From Mikrocytos mackini (taxonomy: Eukaryota > Endomyxa > Ascetosporea > Mikrocytida > Mikrocytiidae): 32,862 nucleotides of DNA. A program made the translations under genes and the position numbers. The notes beneath the pieces are model-generated. The model ran no database searches. It was not told where the DNA came from and worked only from the letters and a program-made list of their open reading frames with translations. The stretch lies in assembly GCA_030180075.1 (NCBI GenBank), contig JASNJN010000062.1, positions 1 through 32,862 of the forward strand. The letters run 5' to 3'. Shown here piece after piece: positions 1 through 10,537 of the stretch; position 1 is the first letter of the stretch; each line of letters opens with the position of its first letter.

Positions 1-842
1 CTGTTCTAACATTGCTCGTACTTACTTACTCAACTTTCGACGCTTTGTTCTAGTGGGTTTATCTATTGATCTATTTATAAATTTCTTTTCTGTTGATCTT
101 TGTTTACATTGCAATCCACTTGTTTCTTGAAGCGGTTGTGTGTTAGATAAAACGCAATGTACGTATATTCTCTGTTATTGCTTTTTATATATGTCTCACA
201 TATTAATCTGAATCCTCAAGCTGGTAAACATTTTGTATTCGGTTCTATGTGGTTGGGGTTTAATGTACATCAATTAGAAAAGATATACGATGCCTTTTAT
301 ATTGAGTCGCTTCTTCATTTAGTTTTCATTCACTCTTCTGTTGGTTCTTTACGCTCGTATTGAAGTTGTTTTTATATTATTTACCATGTTTAACATGTAT
401 CTGGTACTTATTAAAACGTGCATATGGGTTGGTAGGCGTAAGAACATGTTCCTCCATCCATATTTAAAGTGCGCTCTTAATCGTCTGTGTGCCTTTCTTT
501 ATTTGGAATTGTTTACACCAATCGATGTATATAAGATGGGGTTATGGGCGTGCACACATCTATGTATGTAGAAAGTGCAAATAAAACCTCAGCTGTTTCG
601 TATTCTGTCTTATCATGCGTGGCTATGTCTGTATCTGTTGTACAATCAATTTTTCCGAGTTTAAATTTTTATTAGTTTTTATTATTTTTATAGGTGAAAT
701 TAGTAGGTTTTTTGTTGTTAATCAGTTCATTTATATTGTTAAACAAGTGAAACATGCTTTGAAAGTAATCAGAATATCTTGCAAATATAATGCACATAAA
801 TATTTATAAATTTTAAAATTTCAAAGAAAATCCAGATACTAA
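1..842. other. AT-rich stretch without a supported gene
   Basis: The stretch is AT-rich and holds only short open frames of 64 to 76 codons, which show no recognisable domain and overlap in different frames. It lies immediately upstream of the first gag-like frame of a Ty3/gypsy fossil, so part of it may be that element's leader or long terminal repeat. I could not find the second copy that would prove this. An AATAAA-like sequence lies near 580. I see nothing else that can be supported. Confidence 0.4.
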
Positions 843-3327
843 ATGACAACCCCACAAGCTATTGCAGACCTTAAAGAAATGTGTCGAACCCTGGGACGAA
901 GAGATAAATACCGTCTACTAGTCAAATGGACAGCCAGAGGTAGTATGACCCCAATGGTGGAGGTCGACCAGGAAGTGGTCAAAGTAGTACTTGGACTTGC
1001 AAAGAAGTTTGAAAGGAAGACCATTGCCCAAATCATGGAAGAAATCAGTCCTAATGCAATCCTCGAACAGTTAGCCATTACTACAAAAGAAGGGTGGGTA
1101 CAAAGGTTGATCTGGAAAGAAATCCAAGATCTTTTCTACAGCCATGGACAAAGAGAAGAAATGGCATACAAGCGGTGGTTGGAAGAACATCCTGAGTAGG
1201 TTGAAAAAGCCCTAGATAAAGCGGCAGAATTTAAAAAAAAACAAAAATCTATGGCCATTCAAAAGGAATGTTAAAGTCTCCCAAAAGTAAGTAAAAATAA
1301 TGAGGAGCAAGATAAAGTTGCAACAAAGACAACAAAATCAAAATCAGGGCGTATAAAGCGTAAAATAAAACTCCAATTAACCCTGTATTAGACATTTAAA
1401 TTATCGATCTCGACATAATCGATTATCGAAATAATAGTGGATTTTTCGATAATTCGATATTTTCGATAATCGATATATCGAAAATAAATATGCAAGTTTT
1501 ACTGTTATTTCGAAATAAATTTTGTTGTAATTGATTATCAAAAGCATAATTCAGCTAATCTACAATAAACTGGGGTACTATGATAAGATTTAGTGTTATG
1601 AACGAAATTTTTAATATTTTGCATCGAAATATCGAAATTTATATAAATTTAGCTTTTAAATGTCTCCCATGTAAAAAGCAAAATTTATCGAAAAATCATG
1701 TTTATCATATCGAAGAAATTTATCGATTTATCGATTTTTTTATAATCGATAAAATTTTAAATGTCTACCCTGCATCAGACAGAGGTAACAAAACCCCCCT
1801 TGAGAAGGGAAAACATGATATGTCAAGAAATGTAAATCCTACAACAAGTAGCGATCTCATAGAAGTTGTTAAAAGTGAGACTCATTTGAAAAGCCATCAC
1901 CCTGCAACAAGCAGCGGATTTCATGTTCAAAAAACGGACAGTCTACTATAAGTAGTCGTCTCCACCCTGTCACAGGCTGCGATATCAAAGTTGATAAAAC
2001 AAATAAAACTACCATTAGTAGTATTAACCATGCAAAGCATAGCGTTCCAAAAGCACAACAAACGGACAAACAAAAATTAGGTGTACACAACCTTGAAGAT
2101 AAATTAAATTTAAAAGACAGTGAAAAAAGAGAAGACGATATGCGTAGTAATGACCCTGCGGAAACCAGCGGTACAACTATCACCAACAAAAAAGAAAACC
2201 AAGAACGTGGTTTTATTCTTAAACAACCTGAACCGTTTTTAAAGGAGGTCGGAGAACCCCAACTCGAATGGCGTACCTGGTTTGACGAATTCACGGTATT
2301 TCTAACAGCCAACAATTATGACAATTTCCCTAAAGATAGGATAGTAGCTGTTTTAAAGCACTGTCTGGGGACCGAAGGAAATCGATTACTACGAAGCTTA
2401 GAAATCCCAATTTCTACAATTGAGGACATTGATGCTGCCATGAATAAGCATTACTACAGTGTAGCAACCGCAACAACAAAGAGATGCGAGTTCGTAAATA
2501 GGATCCAAAGGAATGGTGAATCCAATGAAACGTTCGTAGAAGTACTGAAGGAAATAGCATTAGAATGCAATTTCAAAGAAGAAAAGAATAACTGGGTGCG
2601 TGATATATTTATAAATGGTTTATATGACCAGTCTCTGCGCAATACTTTATTATTTAAAAACTTGGAGACCCTGGAAGAGGTCTTAGACTTTATAAGAGAA
2701 ACACAACAAAGTATTAGAGAAAATAGACGGCCTAATAATCCTTTTCCAATTCAATCACCAAGAATGGTTCCACCTTTTGGATACAATCAGTATCAGTTTA
2801 GTTATACCCCGCGACCGAGACCATACACAAGAATACAATCTTGTCCACGTTGCGGCGGTTTCCACGAACATAATAGAAGAAATTATCCTGCTGAGGGTAA
2901 AAGGTGCGATTATTGCGGAGGTAGACACCACTTTGCAAGATATTGTTCAAAAAGACAAAATGACGAAGATCGTAGAAATCCTCCTAGGAATGGGAAGGTA
3001 AATATTGTAAACGGAAAAGAAATTCCCAAAAAGAAAACAGTTATAATAAATGAAAAGGCCGTGACAGTAATAGCAGACACAGGCGCCGATTGTAGTCTGT
3101 TAAACAGCCAGACAATCAAAGAAGTAGATAATTGAGAAAATATAATTACAAGTGATTTGAAATTAAAAGCATTTAATAATACCGATGTGGAAGTAATAGG
3201 GAAAGCAAAATGCTCTGTTAGATGGGGACATAAAGAAAAAGAAATAATATTTCAAATAATAAAAGAAGGAGAAAATACATTAGGCTGTAATGATTGTCTA
3301 AGTTTGCGGATTTTGAGTTGGTTATAA
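843..3327 (+). mobile_element. Ty3/gypsy LTR retrotransposon fossil 1 (gag and start of protease), broken
   Basis: This is the left part of a retrotransposon related to Ty3/gypsy. The region 843-1199 encodes a short helical gag-like start. The region 2140-3135 encodes a gag core, then a cysteine-rich zinc-binding segment with two CxxC pairs (about 2842-2950), then the beginning of an aspartic protease with the DTGAD active-site motif near 3076. The gag core aligns in spacing with the gag of the second gypsy element in this window but differs at most positions, so the two are different families of one clade. Reverse transcriptase and integrase are not present next to it. A TA-flanked MITE is inserted at 1391-1765. 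The copy is broken, with several breaks, and looks old. Confidence 0.75.
1391..1765. mobile_element. TA-flanked MITE, copy 1 (ATCGAT-rich)
   Basis: The 375-bp element begins GACATTTAAA and ends TTTAAATGTC, forming perfect terminal inverted repeats, and is flanked by TA on both sides (1389-1390 and 1766-1767). This TA duplication is the signature of Tc1/mariner-type transposition. The interior is AT-rich and packed with ATCGAT palindromes and runs such as TATCGATT. It has no transposase, so it is non-autonomous. A second copy lies in the opposite orientation at 14336-14694. It is inserted in the gag region of gypsy fossil 1. The open frame that runs through it at 1580-1951 is incidental. Confidence 0.85.
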
Positions 3328-3552
3328 ATAATAGTAATAATAACAAAATTTAGAAATAATTAAGGGTTGATAATTTAACTTTTTGTGTTGGTAATTTACC
3401 TTTTGTTCGATTTTTGTATAAAATATAATCAAAAAACTTTCGAGTCTTTGGTTTTTGGCGCACATAATAACAATATTGTTTACAAAATTATGAGACCCTC
3501 TCACAGGAATTAAATTTATGAATCCAATATTTTATGCATATACGGCTACTAT
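3328..3552. other. AT-rich spacer between gypsy fossil 1 and the MULE foldback
   Basis: AT-rich DNA with no supported gene. It separates the end of the recognisable protease remnant from the outer end of the MULE inverted repeat. It does not resemble pol sequence. Confidence 0.4.
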
Positions 3553-3835
3553 CCTCCGTTCCCCAATTTTACCCAATCTTCCCCCATTCTGAATAAACTT
3601 CCCATTTTGACCCATTCATCCCCAAGAATTATTTTTTAAACATGGTGAGTTGTTGTATTTATAACAAGTATCAACAAATATGTTTTGTTTTTTAAAAAAT
3701 CCACCACTTCTAATCAAAAAAAATTTTGTATGTATCATTTTGCTTACTTTCTAGATATAACAAATAATAACGATACAACAGATAATAACTACATATCTTT
3801 ATCATTGCTTGTATAATATGTTATAAAATAATTTT

Positions 3836-5635
3836 ATGAACACAAAATTTAAAAAAATATTACAACCCAAATTGTCGAACACAAAGGCTTTGAATGACAC
3901 AGAAAACTTCTTTGCTAATTTATATTGGTTGCTTTCAAGACAAAGTGATATTTCCAATGGCTGTGTATACCTGGATAGCTTGGTAATATCCAGGCAGGAA
4001 TTCGGCGAGTTTTTCGTATTCTTACATGAATTTCTGTCTATAAAGAACAATAGGGTGTTTGGAAATACACATTCCATATACTTCTATTGTGGAAATAAAC
4101 ATAGACATTCGTGTATGTACAAGGTTACATTAACTAGAAAACTCAATCAAAATTACTATGTTATGAAAATTGATAATCTGCACCTCCATACATGCACAAT
4201 CGAAACTGATATACAGATCGCTCTTCTTATTACCAAACTATATACACATATGAACAAATCCGTATGTCCAAAATTTACAATAATTTGGCCATCATTGTTA
4301 TTAGATTTCCCCGAACTGGTGGAATATAGAAGAAATGCATACAAAAAATATTTCGATAGAAAGAAAGAAGAACCTTCCGATCACCAACTAACATTGAAAA
4401 GTCTGGTGTCTTATTCGAAAAATATAGATCCGTACATAACAGGATATTTTTGTATAGATGCAAATACTACAGGGGATAAATTTTACAGCATCTTTTCTTC
4501 TCAAGTATTGCTCGAATCGGTATCCAAGTATGCCATCTTTACAATTGATGGCACTTACAAGTTGAGCAAGGCTAATTTCGTCATTATAATCTTTGGCGCG
4601 ATTTCCTTTCAAGGAAAATTTCACTTAATTGCATATTCACTGACAAATAATGAAAGTATTACATCATACAATTACATATTTGAAAAAGTAAAAAGTTATT
4701 GTAATACTAATGCCATTCCGTTCCAACCACACGCGTTTATTACGGATAGTGCGCCAGAAATAAAGACGACAGTTGCCCAATCATTCCCTGATGCCATACA
4801 TGCATTATGTTGGGTTCACATAACACGCAACACCATCAAACGCATACCCAACACAAATCCCGATTTAAAGAAGAACATCTTCTCCGATTTAAACTACCTT
4901 CAAAAGGCATATAATTATGCCATATTCCAAAAGGCTTGGGTAGCATTATTGAGGAAGTATTTAGAATATCAAAATTTGGAGGAGTTTATAAGTTACTTTG
5001 AGGAGAATCATATTCACAACAACTGCCAGTGGTATGAGGGATATTTATTAAATTGTCCCAAAACTAGCAACAATATCGAAGGCTTTAACTCGAGTTTGAA
5101 ACAACATTATTTGGGTTAAAATAAAAATAATCTGACCACATTGATAAGTGCGCTAGGAAAGATCTTATCATTGAAAGGAGAAACAAGATCATATGAATTT
5201 GCGTCAGGAGTTGATAACGTACATTATTCCAGCATTCCAACGGAAAATTGCAGGTTTACTTTGATAGGGAACTGCGAAACATTGATGTTTTACTTGTGTG
5301 AATACCCTGAATATGGAGCATCAGATATTGGGTTCGAAGTAGACAGAATAATAGGGCTGTTGTTTAGAAACGATGGATTAACCTCCTTTAGAGAGTTTCG
5401 TCTACTGATGAATTGTCGAATCGTTTGTCATAATAGCTGTGGAATAGGTATCTGGGAAGACTTGTGGTGTAATTGCCATGAATATAAGAAGCGGAGGAAA
5501 TGTAAACATGTTTATTTTTTAGGTGTGGAAGAGCTCAAGCTGCCTAATTTGGAATTTTCTATAGGAGACCGTCAGAAAACCGGTCGGCCACGCTCAATCA
5601 CAAGAAACCAGGCATTACACACTGATAATCGTTAA
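3836..5635 (+). pseudogene. MULE transposase, left copy, interrupted by one in-frame stop
   Basis: This copy encodes the same protein as the intact frame on the right arm (6803-8602). It is cut by one stop codon, TAA at 5117-5119, where the other copy has a Tyr codon (TAC). Translation is otherwise in one frame from 3836 to 5635. About ten further amino-acid differences separate the copies (for example Lys7/Glu7, Glu307/Ala307 and a late Arg/Trp), roughly 0.6 percent over 1.8 kb. The MULE DDE core is present: Asp in the DGT motif, Asp in the DSAPE motif, the CWVH motif and the Glu of NIEGFN, followed by a SWIM-type zinc finger. The stop falls between the catalytic Glu and the SWIM finger, so a truncated product would lose the finger. 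Confidence 0.85.
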
Positions 5636-5843
5636 ATAATTAATTATAGACTTTACTATATACTTAACCAAATAAATAATTAAAGTAAATTATATTATAT
5701 TGAAATTCATATTTAAAATAAAAATTAATAATTAATTCATTAAAACTAATTATATAAATAAATACATTATTTCAGCTTTTGTTTTGTACCTTCTCATTCA
5801 ACGCTGTGTCTTTAACTTTGTTGTGATTTATTCTTTTATTAAT

Positions 5844-6619
5844 TTACTGATTTGGTTATCTTTTTGTGTTATATATTCCCTTAATTTATTATTCGTGATT
5901 TCATCTTGACATACTTTAATATTTGAAGGTTTACACCCTCTTTTCTGTAGTATATAATTTGTATAAACTCCTAAGCATCATTAAAATCTGTTTAAATATT
6001 TGCCCCTTTATCAAACCCGCTTGTTAACGCAATTTTAAAGTAATTCGTTGGTTAAAATTCCACAGGTCTTATTGAACTTCCACAACACGTGTAATCTAAC
6101 TTAATTACGGTAAACAATTCCCTTACTCTATACTACTTTCAAACACTCACCTCTCTCCTGTTCAATATGGCTCTGGTATTGACCTTGTGGATTTCTTTGA
6201 TTTGTACATGAAATATGTGTTTGAAGTATGTAACTCACCGATACAAACTAATATAAATTGCTTGTGTTAAGTTAGATGTGTACTTTGTAATTTTCAATTT
6301 CTAATTTCTGAAAACCAAAAAAGATCTCTTTCTCCCTGGAAACATCTATAACTGACAGGACATATTTCATACATATACTGGACAACTTAAATAGGAAATC
6401 AATCAACTCACAAGACGATTGCTAATAGAAGACGGTGGTAAAAAGACAGAGGCTGTTTAAATGATGAGCATTAGTCGGATACGCTAAAATTAAAAGAAGA
6501 TACAGAAGTGGTATATGTAATAAACGAAAATATAAACTAAATCATTGGGACAATGCCATTGTTATTAGATATAAGCCTATATCAAAATATCAAAGTGAAT
6601 GTGGACATTAAAATGAACT
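5844..6619. other. Loop of the MULE foldback, no gene seen
   Basis: About 776 bp of AT-rich unique sequence separates the inverted arms. It contains no open frame worth reporting and no resemblance to the arms. It may be a captured genomic spacer or the remnant of the original right half of a single MULE. Confidence 0.5.
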
Positions 6620-6802
6620 AATTAATAAAAGAATAAATCACAACAAAGTTAAAGACACAGCGTTGAATGAGAAGGTACAAAACAANAANTAGNNNTAATG
6701 AATTAATTATTAATTTTTATTTTAAATATGAATTTCAATATAATATAATTTACTTTAATTGTTTATTTGGTTAAGTATATAGTAAAGTCTATAATTAATT
6801 AT

Positions 6803-8602
6803 TTAACGATTATCAGTGTGTAATGCCTGGTTTCTTGTGATTGAGCGTGGCCGACCGGTTTTCTGACGGTCTCCTATAGAAAATTCCAAATTAGGCAGCT
6901 TGAGCTCTTCCACACCTAAAAAATAAACATGTTTACATTTCCTCCACTTCTTATATTCATGGCAATTACACCACAAGTCTTCCCAGATACCTGTTCCACA
7001 GCTATTATGACAAACGATTCGACAATTCATCAGTAGACGAAACTCTCTAAAGGAGGTTAATCCATCGTTTCTAAACAACAGCCCTATTATTCTGTCTACT
7101 TCGAACCCAATATCTGATGCTCCATATTCAGGGTATTCACACAAGTAAAACATCAATGTTTCGCAGTTCCCTATCAAAGTAAACCTGCAATTTTCCGTTG
7201 GAATGCTGGAATAATGTACGTTATCAACTCCTGACGCAAATTCATATGATCTTGTTTCTCCTTTCAATGATAAGATCTTTCCTAGCGCACTTATCAATGT
7301 GGTCAGATTATTTTTATTGTAACCCAAATAATGTTGTTTCAAACTCGAGTTAAAGCCTTCGATATTGTTGCTAGTTTTGGGACAATTTAATAAATATCCC
7401 TCATACCACTGGCAGTTGTTGTGAATATGATTCTCCTCAAAGTAACTTATAAACTCCTCCAAATTTTGATATTCTAAATACTTCCTCAATAATGCTACCC
7501 AAGCCTTTTGGAATATGGCATAATTATATGCCTTTTGAAGGTAGTTTAAATCGGAGAAGATGTTCTTCTTTAAATCGGGATTTGTGTTGGGTATGCGTTT
7601 GATGGTGTTGCGTGTTATGTGAACCCAACATAATGCATGTATGGCATCAGGGAATGATTGGGCAACTGTCGTCTTTATTGCTGGCGCACTATCCGTAATA
7701 AACGCGTGTGGTTGGAACGGAATGGCATTAGTATTACAATAACTTTTTACTTTTTCAAATATGTAATTGTATGATGTAATACTTTCATTATTTGTCAGTG
7801 AATATGCAATTAAGCGAAATTTTTCTTGAAAGGAAATCGCGCCAAAGATTATAATGACGAAATTAGCCTTGCTCAACTTGTAAGTGCCATCAATTGTAAA
7901 GATGGCATACTTGGATACCGATTCGAGCAATACTTGAGAAGAAAAGATGCTGTAAAATTTATCCCCTGTAGTATTTGCATCTATACAAAAATATCCTGTT
8001 ATGTACGGATCTATATTTTTCGAATAAGACACCAGACTTTTCAATGTTAGTTGGTGATCGGAAGGTTCTTCTTTCTTTCTATCGAAATATTTTTTGTATG
8101 CATTTCTTTTATATTCCACCAGTTCGGGGAAATCTAATAACAATGATGGCCAAATTATTGTAAATTTTGGACATACGGATTTGTTCATATGTGTATATAG
8201 TTTGGTAATAAGAAGAGCGATCTGTATACCAGTTTCGATTGTGCATGTATGGAGGTGCAGATTATCACTTTTCATAACATAGTAATTTTGATTGAGTTTT
8301 CTAGTTAATGTAACCTTGTACATACACGAATGTCTATGTTTATTTCCACAATAGAAGTATATGGAATGTGTATTTCCAAACACCCTATTGTTCTTTATAG
8401 ACAGAAATTCATGTAAGAATACGAAAAACTCGCCGAATTCCTGCCTGGATATTACCAAGCTATCCAGGTATACACAGCCATTGGAAATATCACTTTGTCT
8501 TGAAAGCAACCAATATAAATTAGCAAAGAAGTTTTCTGTGTCATTCAAAGCCTTTGTGTTCGACAATTTGGGTTGTAATATTTCTTTAAATTTTGTGTTC
8601 AT
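6803..8602 (-). CDS. MULE (Mutator-like) transposase, intact frame
   Basis: The 599-residue protein is a Mutator-like transposase that would cut and paste its element in the nucleus. The N-terminal third has a Cys/His region (about residues 79-120) resembling the FLYWCH or WRKY-GCM1 type DNA-binding fingers common in MULEs. The DDE catalytic domain follows, with Asp238 in DGTYK, Asp304 in ITDSAPA, Cys325 and His328 of the CWVH signature, and Glu415 in NNIEGFN. Near residues 535-555 a SWIM zinc finger of the CxC...CxH form is visible (CNCHEY...CKH). It starts at ATG 8602 about 320 bp inside the element end. Its length fits the family, and nothing essential seems to be missing, so this copy may still be functional. 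Confidence 0.9.
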   Translation of the reverse strand: MNTKFKEILQPKLSNTKALNDTENFFANLYWLLSRQSDISNGCVYLDSLVISRQEFGEFFVFLHEFLSIKNNRVFGNTHSIYFYCGNKHRHSCMYKVTLTRKLNQNYYVMKSDNLHLHTCTIETGIQIALLITKLYTHMNKSVCPKFTIIWPSLLLDFPELVEYKRNAYKKYFDRKKEEPSDHQLTLKSLVSYSKNIDPYITGYFCIDANTTGDKFYSIFSSQVLLESVSKYAIFTIDGTYKLSKANFVIIIFGAISFQEKFRLIAYSLTNNESITSYNYIFEKVKSYCNTNAIPFQPHAFITDSAPAIKTTVAQSFPDAIHALCWVHITRNTIKRIPNTNPDLKKNIFSDLNYLQKAYNYAIFQKAWVALLRKYLEYQNLEEFISYFEENHIHNNCQWYEGYLLNCPKTSNNIEGFNSSLKQHYLGYNKNNLTTLISALGKILSLKGETRSYEFASGVDNVHYSSIPTENCRFTLIGNCETLMFYLCEYPEYGASDIGFEVDRIIGLLFRNDGLTSFREFRLLMNCRIVCHNSCGTGIWEDLWCNCHEYKKWRKCKHVYFLGVEELKLPNLEFSIGDRQKTGRPRSITRNQALHTDNR

Positions 8603-8924
8603 AAAATTATTTTATAACATATTATACAAGCAATGATAAAGATATGTAGTTATTATCTGTTGTATCGTTATTATTTGTTATATCTAGAAAGTAAGCAAAA
8701 TGATACATACAAAAATTTTTTTTGATTAGAAGTGGTGGATTTTTTAAAAAACAAAACATATTTGTTGATACTTGTTATAAATACAACAACTCACCATGTT
8801 TAAAAAATAATTCTTGGGGATGAATGGGTCAAAATGGGAAGTTTATTCAGAATGGGGAAGATTGGGTCAAATTGGGGAAGAATGGACTTTTTGGGGAAGA
8901 TTGGGTAAAATGGGGGAACGGAGG

Positions 8925-9543
8925 TATTTAACCGATTCTGATTGTATTTTACATAATCATATTTCTTAATCACTTCTCATATTTTCAAATAAAAAATTTA
9001 ATTGGAACCTCAAATCATCGCCATATTGCCATGTTGATGTTAGTAATTGTCCAGTACGGATGTAATGCTATATAAAGATTGTCCGAATGGGGTAGGGACC
9101 TCTTTGTATGTTTTAAAAAATAATAAAATTTTTAATAAAATTTAAAATTTATATTTAATTATTATTATCTTATTTGTATCACGTTTGGCCTCGATAATTA
9201 CTCTCTACGGGCTATAATTCGTTAATCGGGGATAGATCGTGTATACCACAAATGAATTATAATGCAAGAGAGATGGTTTCCTGTCTATTTGTAGTGTGTT
9301 GTGTAGAATCTGTGTTAAACGGATCATCGGATTAATGTTGGTGGGATAAGTCACTTATATAGCTGTCGTCAGATATTTCATTTTGGTTTGTTATAAAAAT
9401 TTATAAATTATAAGAACAAATCATTGATGTATATTTATGAGTATACTACGCGAAGCACATCCTTGTTGCAAATAATGGTATTATAACAACGGGAACATTT
9501 AAACAATTAGATAAAGCTTTAAAGGGTCGTCGGTTGCAAAGGG
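8925..9543. other. Spacer, probably partly the 3' LTR of gypsy fossil 2
   Basis: No gene is supported. The region lies downstream of the polypurine tract of the minus-strand gypsy element, so it should contain most of that element's 3' LTR. The inner boundary is set at 9582 but the outer end cannot be located, because no second full LTR copy is available for comparison. Confidence 0.4.
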
Positions 9544-9582
9544 TTAAAAGAGAAAAGGCGATATACGTCCATATTCTTAACA
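9544..9582 (-). repeat. Start of 3' LTR of gypsy fossil 2
   Basis: On the minus strand this begins TGTTAAGAATA and matches the terminal sequence at 18383-18344 with about four differences. It directly follows a polypurine tract at about 9583-9594, as expected where plus-strand DNA synthesis of a retrotransposon starts. Confidence 0.65.
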
Positions 9583-9629
9583 TCTCCCCTCCTCGTGAGC
9601 TTTCTCCGCTTACCTTTTTTAAAAATTCT

Positions 9630-10369
9630 CTACAATAAACCTATAAACAAAGATGCATCGTTCACCGCATAAAATTTTCTCATGTTTAGGTTTATCTCCT
9701 GTTTCCTAGTTCTACTAACCTTAGCGATTGGCCAATTCCTGCCATCTGCTAGTTTTACGGAAGTTTTTCTTTGGCTCTCAACTTTTACTGGCCCTGAAAA
9801 CTTCCCTTTATGTGTCTTTAAATAGACATCTTTACCTGGGCTGAAGTTTGTTTTTCTTACAGCCTTTCTTTTATTAAAGTAGTCTGTACTTTTCTTTTGT
9901 TTCAGTGCGACCTCGTCTCTATTTACGATGATTCTTTCCTCGTTGGTACTTGTTATAGGATTCCAACGGGACAACTTGTTTCTAATTTTCCTGACAAACA
10001 TTGCTTCGAAAGGACTAATGTTTGTAGTCGAATGCGGGGTGGATCTATAATTAGCGACGGCTTCCTCTATCAAGTCTGCTATATTCCATCCTAATTTACC
10101 CGCTTCATCCAGTTTATCTGCTAAATAGCGATTAAATCTTTCCACCAGTCCGTTTTGCCTTGGTCATATAAAGCTACTCGATTGTGCTCGATCCCATTGG
10201 TTTCTAGAAATCTTTCTGTTTCATCGGAAACAAATTGTGTTCCATTATCGGACACGACCTCTTTGGGTAACCCAAAGGTATTGAACAGTCCTCTTAACTT
10301 TCTAATAATAACCTTACTGTCTATATTCTGTAGACCGATTACCCCTGGCCATTTTGAATAGTAGTCCAT
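9630..10369 (-). other. Integrase part of gypsy fossil 2 (core and C-terminal region)
   Basis: These frames encode the retroviral-type integrase core and its C-terminal region. They include the start of the core (YYSKWP), the second catalytic Asp in the SDNGTQF motif, and the downstream NYRSTPH segment followed by a basic C-terminal domain. The N-terminal zinc-binding part lies on the far side of the hAT insertion, at 14015-14323. The element is a fossil and the integrase is broken. Confidence 0.8.
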
Positions 10370-10537
10370 TACTAGGGTCGTGAAAAATAGTACTTTTGCA
10401 AATTTTAAAAATCAAGGTATAGACGCATGAGAGGTTTATAAATATTATGTTTCTTTTTATAAGTGTTCAATCGACTTTTTTGTTTTTGTACTTTGGTATT
10501 ATTTATATAAAATTTGTACTATTTTGGCATTTAAATT

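Larger units (their letters stand above)
3553..8924. mobile_element. MULE foldback: two transposase-bearing inverted arms
   Basis: Two arms of about 2.3 kb (3553-5843 and 6620-8924) are near-identical inverted copies around a unique loop of about 776 bp. Each arm carries one Mutator-like transposase frame, and the two frames point toward the loop. The outer ends read CCTCCGTTCCCC and its reverse complement GGGGAACGGAGG. Near the ends the arms carry tandem units of the type TTTACCCAATCTTCCCC, with an extra unit of about 39 bp in the right arm. No inner terminal repeat is seen, so the whole palindrome behaves like one foldback-style element rather than two separate insertions. A convincing 9-bp MULE target duplication is not visible; only TAT is shared on both sides. 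Undetermined bases occur at 6686, 6689 and 6693-6695. Confidence 0.8.

Noticed and set aside
157-809. Three short overlapping frames of 64-76 codons
   Set aside because: They are hydrophobic low-complexity translations of AT-rich DNA, overlap in different frames and show no domain or conserved motif.
1580-1951. A 123-codon frame
   Set aside because: It starts inside the TA-flanked MITE and runs out into gypsy DNA; the first half recurs in the inverted MITE copy, so it is a by-product of the repeat.
7826-8636. Frames opposite the MULE transposase (also mirrored on the left arm)
   Set aside because: They are antisense shadows of the transposase and are duplicated only because the arms are inverted copies.
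3553-8924. A 9-11 bp target duplication for the MULE foldback
   Set aside because: Only TAT is shared immediately outside the ends; that is too short to count.
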